The notes beneath the pieces were generated by a model. That model ran no database searches. It was not told the origin of the DNA and saw nothing but the letters and a program-made list of their open reading frames with translations. Both the position numbers and the translations under genes were made by a program. This document shows positions 12,901 to 30,581 of a stretch of DNA of 64,000 nt, one piece after another. How positions within the stretch are numbered: position 1 is the first letter of the stretch; each line of letters opens with the position of its first letter. Source of the stretch: Salminus brasiliensis (taxonomy: Eukaryota; Chordata; Actinopteri; Characiformes; Bryconidae); assembly GCF_030463535.1 (NCBI RefSeq), contig NC_132878.1, positions 34,226,261-34,290,260 of the forward strand. The letters run 5' to 3'.

Positions 12901-15524
12901 CCTGTACGCATGTACTCTCTACCAAGGTTAGAAAGTAGAAGCTCTAAGAGGACTATACAAAGCTGTTTAGCGTGGCGGTTGACCAGGTACGTCCTAGAAG
13001 GACGAGTAGAGACAAGGAGCGTGATGGTATCTTAAGGTCAGAGTATTCATTTCAGTAGTTTGGCTGCTGCTTTGCGTCAAGTCCTAAAGCAACATATGAT
13101 CATTAGGCACTCAACACCATGCCTTATATTTAACCTTAAACCCTAAGGGCCTGTGTTGTGCTCACTCCAGTTCTTTGCCCTCTACTCCCGTAGCTACAGA
13201 ATCTTCAAAGTAGGTTCAGTGTAACTCCTAATGGTTTGTAACTTTTAACTGAATGAAATGTAGTTTACGTGGTTAAACAACATTGGGGTGGCTGTGCACT
13301 TAATGCAGAAGTGAGACTTTCCATGTAAGCTTCCTAAGCAGACAATACAGGTCATGCATTTTTCTCCCAGTCTTTAAAATGTTTTGCTGTTGGTTGTTGC
13401 TCACTGCAGGATTTGTATTTGAATGATTAAATTGGTTCAAAGCAAATGGTCTTAACTGTTCTGTGTTTTTCTCCAGTGAGAGTAGCATGTTTGTCTCCAA
13501 GAGACGTTTCATTTTGAAGACATGCGGAACCACCCTCTTACTGCAAGCGCTGGTGCCCCTGCTGGAACTGGCGCGGGAATACTGCGGCTTTGACACAATC
13601 GAGGTGGGTAATAACCCACCTACACCATTCCATCAGTATGGGCTGCTTGTCAGAGTCACTGATTAACTCGAGTTTTTCTTTAAAGTATATTTGTGGTGCA
13701 CAAGAGAAGCAGTGATGAATTCTAGTGTAGAGAATTTGTGTTTAGATGGAATTAGAAATCATGTTTTTAATTTTAACCAGTGAATAACAAGGTTGTCCTT
13801 AGCACTGCTGAGAAATTAGCTGCTTTGGTGATAGGAGTGAAAAACTACTTAAAAGACAGACAAGATGGGAGTTACTTTAGGCCTTCGTTGTATCTTTAAG
13901 TAATAGACCTAGGTTATCTTTGGTTATACAATTAAAATTGCCCGCAATACAATTTACCACTTTAAAACTTCATATTTAATTCTTTGTAATTCCAGCATTT
14001 TAAGGTAAATGTCACCAGAACAGCCCCATTAAGCCACAGCTAAAACAAATTTTCTCTTGTCATGTAGAATTTCTTCTACTCTCGGAAGAACTTCATGAAG
14101 CCTGCCCATCAGGAGTTCCCCCACCGCAACTTTGAGGAGGAAGTGGAATTTCTCAGCCAGATTTTCCCAAGTATGCTTTCTGTCCAAGCTAGTTCTAGTC
14201 CAAAATCCAGTTGGAAAACTTCAGGAAAGGAAACTTGTGGTGAACAATTCTTCATTTTTATTTCTGTATGAATTGTCGGTCAGAATCCTCACCTGACATT
14301 TTCTGTCCTCAGATGGAGCAGCCTACTGTATGGGGCGTCTGAACTCCGACTGCTGGTAGGTTCCGGCTTCTGTTGAACTTCAAACTTGCGTTTCTATCAG
14401 TTTTTTTTGTTGTTGGCAGTATATTGTTATATACTCTAACATTTAATTGGTTGTTAATTGTAAAGTACATTGGCATTTTGTCAGTCAGTCTTATATTTAT
14501 TTACTAGGTACTTGTTTACTCTGGAGCTGCCAGAGTATTGGGAGAACAAGCAGGCGGACCAGACGCTGGAGGTTCTGATGAGCGATCTCGACCCAGCCGT
14601 GATGGACCAGTTCTACATGAAAGACGGTGTTTCCGTTAATGATGTCACTCGTGTACATATGTTTTACGTTCTTTTTCTCCAAGCTTTGTCATGATTATGT
14701 ACAGTAGCTTTAGCATTCAGTAGTCCCCCGTTTCACATCCCAGTGTGTGTTAGCAGTGCTGTTGATGCTGTTTTTTTTGTTTTGTTTTGTTTTCTCCACA
14801 GATGAGTGGAATTCGTGACCTGATTCCAGGTTCTGTGATCGACGCCACAATGTTCAACCCTTGTGGATACTCCATGAATGGAATGAAAACAGATGTACGT
14901 AGATTTAGTTTTGTAGGATCGCTTTCATATGATTTAGGACTAAAGAATAACATTAGGATCCTGGTGAAAGTGTTCCTTCAAACTTTGCCCTTACAATAAG
15001 TTTTTGTCAAGTGATTGAATAAAGGTCTATTCTTGCAGGGAACTTACTGGACAATTCACATCACCCCTGAACCAGAGTTCTCCTATGTTAGTTTTGAAAC
15101 TAACCTCTCCCAGACGTCCTACGATGATCTTGTCCGAAACGTCGTAGACGCCTTCAAGCCAGGGAAATTTGTGACTACGCTTTTTGTTAATCAGGTACAT
15201 TAATAGTTTAACGGTCATGCCACAGTCAAGAGAATAAAGTAAATAATTTAGCCCATGCTGACTGTTTACTGGATAGTAACGCACTAAAGCTTTACAATTT
15301 GCATGAAAAAAGATCCAGTCTGATGCACATTCCTGTAATACTCAGTATTTACAGTTATTCTTTGTTCTCTTCTGTGGCAGAGCTCCAAGTGTCGCAGTGT
15401 CTTCTCCTCTGCGCAGAAACTCGAGGGCTACAGGCGCCTAGATCGCCAGTTGGCCCACTTCAACGACTACAATTTCGTCTTCACCAGTTATGCCAAGAAC
15501 CCACAGCAGAGCCAGCAGAGCTGA
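6921..15524 (+). CDS. amd1: S-adenosylmethionine decarboxylase proenzyme (complete, nine exons)
   Basis: Coding exons: 6921-7030, 12097-12183, 13477-13603, 14068-14170, 14313-14355, 14508-14652, 14802-14894, 15039-15194 and 15381-15524. They total 1008 nt, giving 335 aa (human about 334). All junctions are GT-AG and keep frame. The enzyme decarboxylates S-adenosylmethionine, supplying aminopropyl groups for spermidine and spermine synthesis in the cytosol. The proenzyme self-cleaves at Glu67-Ser68, seen here in LSESSMF, and Ser68 becomes the pyruvoyl cofactor. Cys82, Ser229 and His243, recalled as catalytic or processing residues, are all present at the same numbers. The start is supported by the family MEE...[14 protein letters not shown] beginning. 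Expression is probably controlled by the MAGDIS uORF and by an open in-frame tail after the stop. Confidence 0.97.
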
Positions 15525-15884
15525 AGAACACCAATGAAGAAGCGTAAAAAGAAAGTGGCCAGGCACAGGCGACCTGCTGGTGCCTGGATGCGTCCTCTGT
15601 CTCTCTTCTGCTGCTGCTGTTTGGAGTCTTGTTGCTGTAGCTGTATCACGAATTTAACCTGTAAGCATTCTTGTACTGATGATGTAGCTATCTTGCATGA
15701 AAGCTCTCGTTGTGTCTGTGTAGATATTCTAGCTCATTCTTGCTGTGATCTTGAAGTGCATGTAGAGTTATTAAGCAGGGTGTGTGTGAGGCGTACTCCA
15801 CCTGCCAAACACGCACGACACTCCCTCCCATTCCTGCAGGTCTCCCCCCTCATCCTCCACAGACAGGGTTTCCGCCCCCACTAG
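15525..15884 (+). other. In-frame open tail downstream of the amd1 stop codon
   Basis: After the TGA at 15522-15524, the same frame stays open for 119 codons until TAG at 15882-15884. The encoded tail starts with a strongly basic KKRKKKVARHRR stretch, followed by a cysteine-rich stretch from a TGC/TGT run, and ends GFRPH. In vertebrate AMD1 mRNAs, rare readthrough of the stop followed by ribosome stalling and queuing at the end of such a tail has been reported as a way to limit translations per mRNA. Position and length here fit that known element. I cannot test peptide conservation. The low-complexity run could also keep the frame open by chance. Confidence 0.65.
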
Positions 15885-17113
15885 GCAAGGGCCCTGACAT
15901 GCTCAGATCCATCTTGTCCACTGTGTGGGCTAACCTCTTCCCAACATGGTCATGCAAATCAGTAGGCACTTCTATATCACATTCCACACTTTCTCACAAA
16001 CGGCAGGTCTAGAGACAGAACTCTTGGTGTGAGTTAGCCATTTTTTCGTTTCTTGACTGACCGTTTAGTTGCAGTTTTCATAAGATTTTAGTCACAGCTT
16101 AAAACGGTACCTATACTAACGAGTTTCTTATATAAGCATTTTGCACCCCTGGTCAAAATGTCAAACTTCCTTTACTATGACTAGTACAGAATGAGCCACT
16201 TTCCAGAAGGCATAGTTTTCATATTTTCATCCAAAGATTGGTGCAGGTTGGTGCACTGTTCTACTGTGCAGCAGCATCTGCTCAAATGAATCTCTCCAGC
16301 GTGCTCGCCACAAAATTCAGCGTCAGATGTTGGCAACGTAACATTTAAAGTCCTGTGGTCTGATTGTTAAAATAGATGTTTTTGGCTACAATAAGCAAAG
16401 GTAAAAATGAAGACTGTGACAACCACAAAGGGCAGTGATGCCTGCCAAAGTACTGGTCAGGCAGGGTGTCCTTTTTTTTGTCAATTTGAAATGGTTAAAA
16501 ATGGGATTAGAATGTAATTGAAATATATTTTTTAAAATAATAACTGATTTTAAAAAAGTAATATTTTACTCACTTAACTATTCAGTTGTTTTTTTTTTTT
16601 GATCAGATGCTCAAATGGTTGCATACTGCTGTGTGTGTAGATCATACAATATACAAAATATATTGTAAAAGTATTTATGTAAACAGAAATAAGAAGATTG
16701 AACTGCACTTCAAATTCGAAAGTGCCACACACAGGCATCTTTTTACAGCACTAATTTAGTTTAAACTTTTTGTCCTAGTTGAATGTAAAAGCCATTTAGG
16801 GAGGGACTAAAGCTGCAGTTCTGAGCGTTCCAATGTAGAAGTGCTAAGAGCGGTCCTGAAAGGCCAGCAGCGATGAATGTAAGAAGACTTTCCGCGTGTG
16901 CGTGTATGTGCGTTTTAGATTGTATGAATGCAGCTCTCTGCCGTCCATTGTTGCCCTCATTGTTCAGGACCCTCAGGGGCTGTCCAGCGCAGTGCCAGTT
17001 TGCTCTGTGAGCTGTGCAGGCCACCCCACGCTGAATTGAAACAGTGGGACAGACACTTTGCTTAGTGCACCGATCGCACAGCAAAGCATTTTTCTTTTTC
17101 CAAACAATGTGTC

Positions 17114-17145
<32 letters not shown>

Positions 17146-18783
17146 GTACAGAATTTGGTAACCACACAATAGACGCGCACAGATCTGAGCATGCCAGGGT
17201 TCTCCCGGATCATTCCACACTTAACAGTTGCATAAACTGCCATTTTATTAATTTTATTGTGCACCCACCGTGCAGACTTTTTTTTTTTTTTTTTTTGCAG
17301 TGAATCAGTCCAAAGTGTGACTCCATTGTCAGTCTTTTTCCTTTTTTTTCTTTTTCTCTCCCTCTTTTTCGTTCTTTGTTTCGGTCCTCTTTTGTCAAGC
17401 GAGGGAAAGATCGTGTCCCGGTGCTGCATTTGAATAGTGCTGTGGAGGTGCACTTTGGCCGTCCCATGTGTCCGCCTCAGCTTTTTTCTATAAGTGTACA
17501 GTGCTTCGTTCTCTCCTCTCGGTCTCTCTGAGTATAAGCCAGCATAAAGGCCTCAGCTGAGATGGTTAGGGAGTTGTTTGATCCTCATTTATACAGGAGT
17601 TGATTTGGTCTGAAATTCGTTTAAATGGCCCTGAGGTCTATAGATCATTGTAATATCGTGTAGTTGAACTCTTAAACGTCCTGATGGAGGCTTTAAAGCC
17701 TTTTGCTGACAGATCAAGCTCAGGCTCGCAGGCTTATAGTGGGTGTAGATGAGATGGCAGTTGCTGGTTTATTGGGACTTTTCAGTTGTCTGAGCAAGCC
17801 TGGACTGTATGGGTGTTTGTGGTAAGCCATATTGATGGATGCTGTAGTGGATGCAGTTGTTGAGGATGATTCTTTCCCTGTTGTGGCACATCAACCCATC
17901 ACAAAGCTTCTCCAGCCAGAGAGTGCCAAATTGAGACGGTTAAATGCAGATGGCAGCCACAACGGGGAGATGAGGTGTTCTCCAAGTACTGACTGACTTC
18001 AGCCCTGGTTCTGTATTCTTTTACACCATTTGGCAATATTCTAAGCATCTAGAAGTGCTGCGTTTATTGTTCAATTGTCTTTATATTCTGCTTTTAAAAT
18101 CTAGTTGTCAGCCAGACACCTTTAGTTGAGAACAGCATCTACCTAGATTGAGATGGTGGTATTAAAGATAACAGCCGCAGGGCTACAGTCTTCAGTTCTC
18201 TGACTGACGTGAACCCGATCTACAGCTCCTCTGATGGTGTGCAGTCAGGAAAGTGGGTTTTTTAAGTAAGCATGGATTCCATGTGGACAGTTTGTTGAAG
18301 GAGGTTGTTCTGAATATAAAACCGGATCTAATTGAGTTGGTCTTATGAGTTAGATATTCGGGTTGCAGGTACTCCTACCAGGGTGGTTTGGAGCATATTA
18401 CTAGCTGCTCTGTTTTTGTTTTTGTTTTGTTTTTAGTTTTTTTTGTAAGGGATGCATTTTTATTCTGTGGACCAATAACAGTTGTATTTTCTATTTTTAC
18501 TCTTTTTTTTTTTTTTTTTTTTTTTATCCCCTTGCACTTTTTTTGTAATTTGGACTTCCCCCTTCTCTCCACACCTGGAAGGCTGCAGAGCTGCCTCTAG
18601 AGGAGGAGAGATTGCATTTGTAGGTGTAAAGCTAGGCTACTAGTGCTGCAGGACTGTGGTCTGGATGCTGAGGGTGGAGAGGGAAAACTTTGCTGTTCTA
18701 ATTCTCTTGCCATTTCTTTGGTTGGTCAAGATGTGCTAAATATCTGTACTATGAGCTTGATGCTTTAAATAAAAAAAAATAAA
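15885..18783 (+). other. amd1 3' UTR
   Basis: This AT-rich, non-coding stretch contains a (CT)n tract near 17117-17145, several long T runs, and two overlapping AATAAA signals at 18768-18773 and 18778-18783. The UTR is about 3.2 kb counting the open tail. No miRNA or structural element is claimed. Long antisense frames here come from the T/CT tracts and are not genes. Confidence 0.7.
18768..18783 (+). terminator. Polyadenylation signals of amd1
   Basis: Two AATAAA hexamers lie 10 bp apart, followed within about 30 bp by TG/T-rich sequence (gttgattgtttcctgtgtgg), as expected for a cleavage site. Confidence 0.75.
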
Positions 18784-18799
18784 TGTTGATTGTTTCCTG

Positions 18800-20725
18800 T
18801 GTGGCTTTTGTGGCTTTTAGATTGTTTTGCCTGAATCTAAAAGTCAAAAAAAAGAAAAATCTGTGTTGCTGCCACACTAAAACTTTTACAGAGGGGAGAA
18901 AAAAAACTTACGGAAAGTTAATGTAAAGATTGTCATCTTGGAGCATTTTTAACCATTTGTTCATGGAATAATACAGTATATAAAGTCAAAAATGCCAAAA
19001 AATAGGTTTATGTGGCTGCAACACCTTGTACATTAGTTTTGAGCAGAACCCTCTAGGCCAGGGATGAGGGCTAAAATCAAGCACAATTTGTGGATTTCCT
19101 ATTGGAACACACTTCTCAAACCTGGAAATTAAGATTCAACGAGGGGTGTTGCATTTGAGCAGGAAGAACCTGCAACTGCAATAGTCTGGCACTGCAGGAC
19201 CAGAGTTTCTCACCCTTGCAATAAGCTCTAATTGCAGGGCTGAGCCAGTTCTCATGATCATCAGACATTCCAGGCGTTACTAGAATACATAATCTCTACC
19301 CATTAAGCTCTGTATGGAAAAGCCCAGATGTAAAAAATGGCAGGGGGTGGCAGAGGAAGCAAAACAGTTTGGGGCATGCGGTTTCAGTTTTTGTCCTGGC
19401 ACATTTTTGGCGTTTCCCTGCTCAAATACACCCACTCAACCAGACCTTTAACTCATGGGCTGAACCAATTAAGACTAAACAGGAAAATAACCAAATCTCT
19501 AGACACTCCAGGACTGGATTTAAATAACCTTAGCACCAGGTTGCTGCCCTAGGTCCACTCGAGGGAATTTTTAGGATTTCCACTGATGGGTTGAGTCATT
19601 TGTATTGGAGAGTGGAGAAAACAGCCTATCTGTGCAATTCCACCTTTTAATCCAGTCAAACCTCATCCACCTCTTTGAGCTCTTTGTAAGACTGTAGCTG
19701 TTTTCAAAGAAATCTACAAAACAAGAAACTGAAAATGTGTCATGAAATGTTTGATGTCAGGCTGCGCTTCTGAAACTAAATTTATGTTGTAAATTCCATA
19801 TTGTTGGCTTCCCCAACATCTCTAAAACCCAGAGAACATTTTCATCCCCCCCTAATAGATCTACTCATACTGTACTGAAATGTTTGTTTTTATTGCACTT
19901 AATATATGTAGGTTTATGTGCAATTATGTCTTGCTACCATAACACTGCTGTTTCCTTTGGGATTTCCATCCATCCATGCTTGTAATGAATGGCCTATTGT
20001 TATACGCTATTTAGTAGACACTACAAGTGTGTAGTTTGGAACATGGTTGTAAGAGGAAATCTGTCAAATACCACTTAATATCTTAAACAATTCTTTCTCC
20101 CCCAACACACACATCGTTAACAATAAAATTGCACACACTCCCATGGTGTGAAGTGATGCTGTTAGCTGTGTTACTGACTGTGGGGTAGTGGAGTACTTCT
20201 GCAGTTTGACAATGACCACCAACGTTCAGATGCTCATCATGCATCATACACTACTTTAAAGTAAATTTAGCTTATTTTAAAGCTTAGTAGTCGGTAAAGA
20301 AGAAGCATCAGGTTGGGTATTGTCCGATACTCAGGATTTCAATGTGTGTATCGGAAAAGAAAAGGTTGTAACATGCCACCAGTAGTGTCTGTGTGAAATT
20401 AGGCTATAAACACAACTGCTTTGGCCCCAGTCCTTGTCATTTTTATGCAATGCAATATGGCCTTGGTGGGAAAATAGTGATAGTATCATTACTGATTAAT
20501 TATAGCTTCCCTATTATGGCTTGTCAAAGTGTAAAGTGGATACGTGTGTGTGTGTATATATACACATACACAAAGAGAAGTTTTTGTCCAATTAGGAAAC
20601 TGGAAAACATACACACAAAACCCAGCATCTTTCAGGCGTAATGTCACACTCACTAAATGAACGCAGTAGACCAGCAAGCTAATAATATCTAATTAGCAGA
20701 AAAAGAGAGAAATTTCATTTAAGAT
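18800..20725. other. amd1-ppil4 tail-to-tail intergenic region
   Basis: This stretch holds no recognisable gene. It is AT-rich, with a short GT/TA tract at 20545-20570. The genes on either side converge, so no promoter is expected here. Confidence 0.6.
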
Positions 20726-20731
20726 TTTATT
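20726..20731 (-). terminator. Polyadenylation signal of ppil4
   Basis: AATAAA on the minus strand, about 115 bp downstream of the ppil4 stop codon, predicts a short 3' UTR. Confidence 0.7.
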
Positions 20732-20844
20732 CCTTGTCATGAGGGACCATTTCAATAAAAAAGGTTGGTGTGTAAGCACAGCTGTGCTTGATATGTAAAT
20801 GTGTGTAAAATGTCTTTGGGTCATGCCAGTGTTAGGTCAGCGGA

Positions 20845-27899
<7,055 letters not shown>

Positions 27900-27926
27900 T
27901 CTCCTTCAAACGTGAACAGCGAGGGC

Positions 27927-27938
27927 TGCGCATGCGCC
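27927..27938. promoter_or_regulatory. NRF1-type palindrome in the ppil4 promoter
   Basis: TGCGCATGCGCC matches the NRF1 consensus (YGCGCAYGCGCR). It sits 28-39 bp upstream of the ppil4 ATG in a small GC-rich patch, a typical NRF1 position in housekeeping promoters. No TATA box was seen. Confidence 0.65.
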
Positions 27939-28347
27939 AGACCTTCTCTTCACAGACGGTAATGGCGCCCCCCACCGGTCTCCAGTGAGTGGTCTCCAAA
28001 CGTGAAACCGTGAAGCTTGACATGGAAAAAGCATGAACGCTACATTTAACACTGACGTGCTATGTTGTACATTTTATTACATTCTTAATAATACAAATTA
28101 AATTCATAGATTTCAAACTTAAGCCTATCATAACCTATTCTGTATGTAAACACTTTATTTGCACATCTAAAACTAGCTAATTGTTCAAACTCATTTCCTG
28201 CAAGCTTCTGGTGCAATATTAAGTGCCACACTCCCAGCAAGCAGACATTCAGCCTGTAGGACACTGTTCTGTATGTGAAAAGTAGTGGCTAGTCAGCTAA
28301 TTGCTTTTAGTATGCTAATCTGCTACCAAGCCAGCTACCACTAGGTG

Positions 28348-28428
28348 TGTTGCCCTCCTAGTGTCAGAGCAAGCTAAGAGTGGCTGGGCAGTTGGCTGTA
28401 CCACATTGGGAGAAAATTGGGGGGGGGG

Positions 28429-28478
<50 letters not shown>

Positions 28479-28566
28479 TTATTTTTTTTTCCCAATTTTC
28501 TCCCAATGTGGTACAGCCAACTGCCCAGCCGCTCTTAGCTCGCTCTGACACTGGCAATACTCCCAA
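28348..28566. repeat. Foldback (palindromic) element with (AT)n centre
   Basis: Arms of about 65-75 bp (28348-28422 and 28490-28566) are inverted copies. They share the blocks gctgggcagttggctgtacc and acattgggagaaaattgg and differ by only a few bases over the inner 55 bp. The centre is G-rich, then (AT)n (about 28431-28473), then T-rich. The DNA could form a cruciform or hairpin. It resembles a foldback MITE. No target duplication was identified. Confidence 0.75.
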
Positions 28567-28774
28567 CATTAATTAACATTAACTGGCATTAATGTGTGAA
28601 TTAATTTAACATGTGAGGCTCAAAACATCCTGTTCATCTATTATATATAAAAAATTGTTGCTAAACTATCCCTCGCAGCAGTTACTCAACCCCTCAACCT
28701 AACCACATTCACACAAGTCACATGTCAAATCCAATCAAAAGTGGTGTAAAGGTGAGTGAAAAACAAAATAACAT

Positions 28775-29272
28775 AGCAAAAAATAAGCAACAAAAACTAA
28801 TGATTTGTCTCAGAACAATACAGAATATTTCCAAAAAAAAAAAGAACAATTATTAAAAAGTAATATGAAAAAAAAGCATCCTGGTGTGAACATCATGCTA
28901 ACAGGCAGATGGAGTGGTCAGTGTGATGCTCGCCCCATCTACCACCTAAGAATCGTCTCTATGATGAGACGCTGTCAAAACATCCTAGATAGACAGACAG
29001 ACAGCTCTGTGCAAAAGTGTAAGAGCTGAACATTTACATAGACATTCAGTTCATCACATCAGCAGACACGGCTGGGCAGGGTGGTGAAACTCCAAACACC
29101 TCAGGACACAGACAGAGCTGGTGCTAGATCAGATAGCCAGCTATAGCTACCTTCGAGGTGCTACAAATAGATCTGCTAGCTAGATCTAGCTGGCTAGATC
29201 GCTCCGTAAACCGCTAGCTAGCTATATTCCTATTCCTAGGGCTATATTTCTAATGAGCACACAGAAGTAGGA
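28775..29272. repeat. Chimeric duplicate of two ppil4 intron segments
   Basis: 28775-28866 matches ppil4 intron 4 (about 25958-26062). At an A-rich junction it switches directly to a copy of ppil4 intron 1 (27232-27660), so about 1.17 kb containing exons 2-4 is missing from the duplicate. Orientation is the same as the source. No exon sequence is retained, so no product is expected. Confidence 0.85.
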
Positions 29273-29327
29273 ACTTGGGTGTATCGTCACTCACAGTAGT
29301 ACAGAAAAGAATACACATTTAAATACT

Positions 29328-30059
29328 TGTCAGCCCCTCTGTATCATGCCCTCCCCCAGGGCGATTCCGAGCCGTCGTCCACGGGCCCAAAGAAAGACTT
29401 CCTCCTCGTTTGTGTTCATGTTTGGTTCATTGTGTCGATTCATGTTGATGGGGTTCATGAGTTACACCTGAGACTGGGGGTATTTTAGGACATCGCCATT
29501 CGGGGCCGAGAATTGTATCGTTTGGGACCTTGAGGTGGCCTGAGAGGTTCCCCGTACTGTTAGAGGTGTGTTGAGGCCAGCTTCTGCTCTGTGTTCTCAT
29601 TCAGGACCAGGTCACCCTGCTATCCCCATTTTCTGTGAGGCTCGCTCGCTCACGGTCCCAGCTAGGTGACCCTCGCTCACAGCAGCACGCTGCAGTTCCA
29701 GGTTTGGTCGGCCTAGCCGTTGTTGTTCAGTACCTGGTCCCCCAGCTCTCCCCCCTTTGTCATTATAGCGCCGTTCTAGCGCAGTTTACTGTACGTTAAC
29801 CCCTGTTTAGCCCAGACTCTGTATGGAGGATTTCTTTCTTGTCCCCTTTTTGTTTTTTCCCTAGCTCTGGCTGCCTTCGCCAGCTCCAGTCCCAGGTTCG
29901 TTTTTGGTTCGCCCTCTTGTTTTCCACGTTCAGGTTTGCTGCTTTTTTTGCCTCACTTGCCCCCTTTTGTTTGTCTCATTGTGTTAATAAATCTGCTTGC
30001 TTTGACTCCATCTCTGCGAGTGTTTGTCCCATCTTGGTCTGGCCTAGCACGCCATGACA
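29328..30059 (+). mobile_element. Solo LTR with 5-bp target duplication
   Basis: The 732-bp segment begins TGTCAGCCCC and ends CATGACA, giving matching TGTCA/TGACA inverted ends. It is flanked by the direct repeat ATACT at 29323-29327 and 30060-30064. An AATAAA lies at 29986-29991, about 70 bp before the 3' end, as in LTRs. No second LTR or internal coding sequence is near, so it is a solo LTR left by recombination between paired LTRs. Family (Gypsy or other) cannot be assigned without a search. Confidence 0.8.
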
Positions 30060-30246
30060 ATACTGAACGTTCACACAAAATAGAAATACTGAACATTTGC
30101 ACATTAACTTACACTGTACATATACACACACTCAAACATACTCTCTATTTGCAATATTGCACTGGTAGAAGCAGTTAAATGTACAGGTTTGATATGGCCT
30201 GAATGTTTACATTATTTACAATTGTTTAACAGCAATTTATATTATG

Positions 30247-30300
30247 CAAGATAAGATAAGATAGTCCTTTATTAGTCCCGCAGTGGGGAAATTCCCACTA
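30247..30300 (-). repeat. Short non-LTR retroelement 3' tail fragment
   Basis: An (AGATA)n-like start followed by gtcctttattagtcccgcag and tggggaaatt matches a fragment I recall as common in fish genomes and usually ascribed to a retroposon 3' end. The exact family is not claimed. Confidence 0.4.
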
Positions 30301-30509
30301 TATTACTTAAAGATATTAAGTGCAGATCAAAATATTTAAAGCTTGCTATGTGAACTTAGCAGTAATCACACTCCATTGCAAAGGAAAATGGTGACACTTC
30401 TCCCTGTCTTAGTTGTATGCAGCTTAACTTCAGTGGTAACAGCATGTAATTGGCTCCACTCTCTCTCTGCCCTCTGAAAAGCAGAGTCATGCCCCTCCTC
30501 CTCAGCTCA

Positions 30510-30522
30510 GAGAAATGAAACT
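30510..30522 (+). promoter_or_regulatory. Degenerate ISRE upstream of TRIM copy 1
   Basis: GAGAAATGAAACT occupies the position of the intact ISRE of copies 2 and 3 but has one base instead of two between the GAAA repeats. It lies 60 bp before the ATG. Confidence 0.55.
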
Positions 30523-30581
30523 GATCTCTGTTTCCTGGTCTCTCTCTCTCTCTCTCTTTCTCAGTCTGAGAGTACAGGAAA

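Noticed and set aside
16761-17453. A 230-codon open frame on the minus strand opposite the amd1 3' UTR
   Set aside because: Its length comes from T-rich and CT-repeat tracts read as Lys and Arg-Glu runs. It has no domain, no splice context, and lies antisense in a 3' UTR.
28872-29272. Second, truncated ppil4 gene upstream of ppil4
   Set aside because: Only intronic sequence is duplicated. No ppil4 exon is present in the copy.
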